From positions 1-21,817 of the forward strand of contig JBDKVA010000089.1 of assembly GCA_039679375.1 (NCBI GenBank): a DNA stretch of 21,817 nucleotides. The letters are read 5' to 3'. Source of the DNA: JBDKVA01 sp039679375 (GTDB lineage Bacteria > Bacillota > Clostridia > Acetivibrionales > DTU013). The notes beneath the pieces were generated by a model. The model saw nothing but the letters and a program-made list of their open reading frames with translations. It did not search any database and was not told where the DNA came from. Position 1 is the first letter of the stretch. Each line of letters begins with the position of its first letter. Made by a program: the position numbers and the translations under genes. This document shows positions 20,720-21,817 of this stretch, piece by piece.

Positions 20720-21769
20720 ATGAAAAACATCATCAATTATGCAATAGAGAAAAACGAAACTTTTATAAACGGAACATTCAACGAGATTGACAGTCTGATT
20801 TTATCCAAATTGGCCTACCTGAATTTTGACGGTTTCGTTTCCGGCCTGTCCGATGCCGCGACGCCGGTGGATATAGAAGAAATAGCGGGTATGAATAACA
20901 CAGATGCGTTGTTTCATAATACATGGGACAGCAGAAACAACCGGCGCCTGTTCTTTGCGCTTGCGGACAGTTCAAGGTTTCGTGACATGAAAGTGATTTT
21001 CTATGTCAATAAAACAGATCCCGAGACTGAAAAGCAGTTTTCAGGCGTTACGTTTTTGTTGGACGACGGGTCGGCCTATATCGCTTATCGCGGAACTGAT
21101 TCAACCTTTGTCGGATGGAAAGAGGATTTTAACATGGCCTTTATCAGCCCCGTTCCGTCACAGGAAGAAGGGGTTGCCTATCTGAATGCCGTCGCGGACA
21201 GAATTTCATGCGAATTAAAAATCGGCGGACATTCAAAAGGAGGAAATATCGCGGTCTATTCCTCCATAAAATGCCGCCCCTCCGTTCAGGAAAGGATTAC
21301 GCATATCTTCAGTCATGACGGGCCTGGATTCAGGGACGAGGTTTTTCTGAGCAATGAATATGGGGTTATACAAGATCGAATTCATAAGACCCTGCCGCAG
21401 TCGTCCATCATCGGAATGCTTTTGCAGCAGCAGGAAAACTATTCCGTAGTGAAAAGCAACCGTATCTGGCTCATGCAGCACGATCCTTTTTCGTGGCTTG
21501 TTGACGGCAATAATTTTCAATACGCGCAGTCGATGAAAAAAAGCGCGCTCTATATGAACGAAACGCTGAACCGGTGGGTTAACTCCTTGGACGACCAAAA
21601 ACGGGAGCTATTTGTGAATACTCTTTATGATGTGATCAAAGCAAAAAATGCTGCAACATTTTATGACCTAACGGGAGATTGGCAGAAAAGAGCTTATGCT
21701 GTGCTTGTTTTCGGTAAAATGAAACTTGTGCGAAGGGTCTCCAAAAGTTGTGCAGTCCAGATGGCATAA
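20720..21769 (+). CDS. Mbeg1-like (DUF2974) alpha/beta hydrolase, lipase_3-like
   Basis: The ATG at 20720 follows GGAGCG by 6 bases; the ATG-like start at 20618 gives an extension with no site. The 349-residue protein shows AYRGTDSTFVGWKEDF (122-137), the oxyanion-side motif of class 3 lipases, and a nucleophile elbow GGHSKGGN (Ser172). A HDGPGF motif (199-204) follows in the place of the family's Asp/His region. This is the Mbeg1-like/DUF2974 group, a hydrolase of unknown substrate, possibly lipid or acyl esters. It is downstream of the DhaS-like TetR gene and ends the locus. The 48 bases after its stop show nothing. Confidence 0.85.
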   Translation: MKNIINYAIEKNETFINGTFNEIDSLILSKLAYLNFDGFVSGLSDAATPVDIEEIAGMNNTDALFHNTWDSRNNRRLFFALADSSRFRDMKVIFYVNKTDPETEKQFSGVTFLLDDGSAYIAYRGTDSTFVGWKEDFNMAFISPVPSQEEGVAYLNAVADRISCELKIGGHSKGGNIAVYSSIKCRPSVQERITHIFSHDGPGFRDEVFLSNEYGVIQDRIHKTLPQSSIIGMLLQQQENYSVVKSNRIWLMQHDPFSWLVDGNNFQYAQSMKKSALYMNETLNRWVNSLDDQKRELFVNTLYDVIKAKNAATFYDLTGDWQKRAYAVLVFGKMKLVRRVSKSCAVQMA

Positions 21770-21817
21770 AAAGTGAGCCATTGTCAGCACCTTGAATAAC
21801 CGCTACCCTTAGGCGTG

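Noticed and set aside
1..21817. CRISPR arrays, tRNA or rRNA genes, complete insertion sequences
   Set aside because: I saw no regularly spaced 25-40 bp repeats, no cloverleaf with a T-loop consensus, no rRNA-like stretch and no intact transposase.

Overview
The window looks like a chromosomal stretch of a Clostridia-class Bacillota: AT-leaning base composition, strong AGGAGG-type ribosome binding sites, frequent TTG/GTG starts, a GluP/YqgP-type rhomboid, a YidC paralogue, a Cse60-like small protein and a GEMM-I riboswitch. No species can be named. It holds the end of one mobile element, a second recombination module, a regulatory no-gene zone, and an accessory envelope-linked locus.

Bases 1-3253 are the integrase end of an integrative element. 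In order they hold a partial ORF, a small divergent membrane protein, a Cse60-like small protein, a Rep_trans-like replication/mobilisation protein, an excisionase-like winged-helix protein and a tyrosine integrase with a complete catalytic set. A very AT-rich orphan membrane protein (3410-4210) follows with its own promoter.

Bases 4261-10767, on the minus strand, are a multi-gene serine recombinase module of the kind seen in triple-serine-integrase ICEs. In transcription order: a sigma-70-like factor with a clean intrinsic terminator, a structured non-coding stretch, a short basic ORF, a MazF/PemK-like protein with no antitoxin, a resolvase-domain-only protein whose nucleophile position is Asp, a 52-aa ORF, a full-length recombinase, a recombinase lacking the catalytic domain, a second full-length recombinase, and a 74-aa mini-protein with an Arg-Val-Ala motif in place of Arg-Val-Ser. 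The genes are tightly packed, so the products are probably made together.

Bases 10768-12151 have no intact large gene but much regulatory structure: a palindrome over a minus-strand promoter, a cyclic-di-GMP-I riboswitch with its own terminator, a decayed sigma-factor C-terminus, a short possible membrane ORF, four TTATAG iterons at exactly 11-bp spacing, and two intrinsic terminators.

Bases 12152-21769 encode a set dominated by membrane or envelope functions: a TetR repressor divergent from a solitary uppS, a GluP-like rhomboid protease with a C-terminal extension, then an apparent operon TetR / phasin-like coiled coil / UbiB-AarF kinase-like / HD hydrolase / YidC, and finally a third TetR regulator with an Mbeg1-like alpha/beta hydrolase. 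A second polyprenyl synthase, an atypical kinase, an insertase, an intramembrane protease and a lipase-like protein under three TetR-type regulators suggest an inducible membrane or lipid stress locus. That reading is inference.
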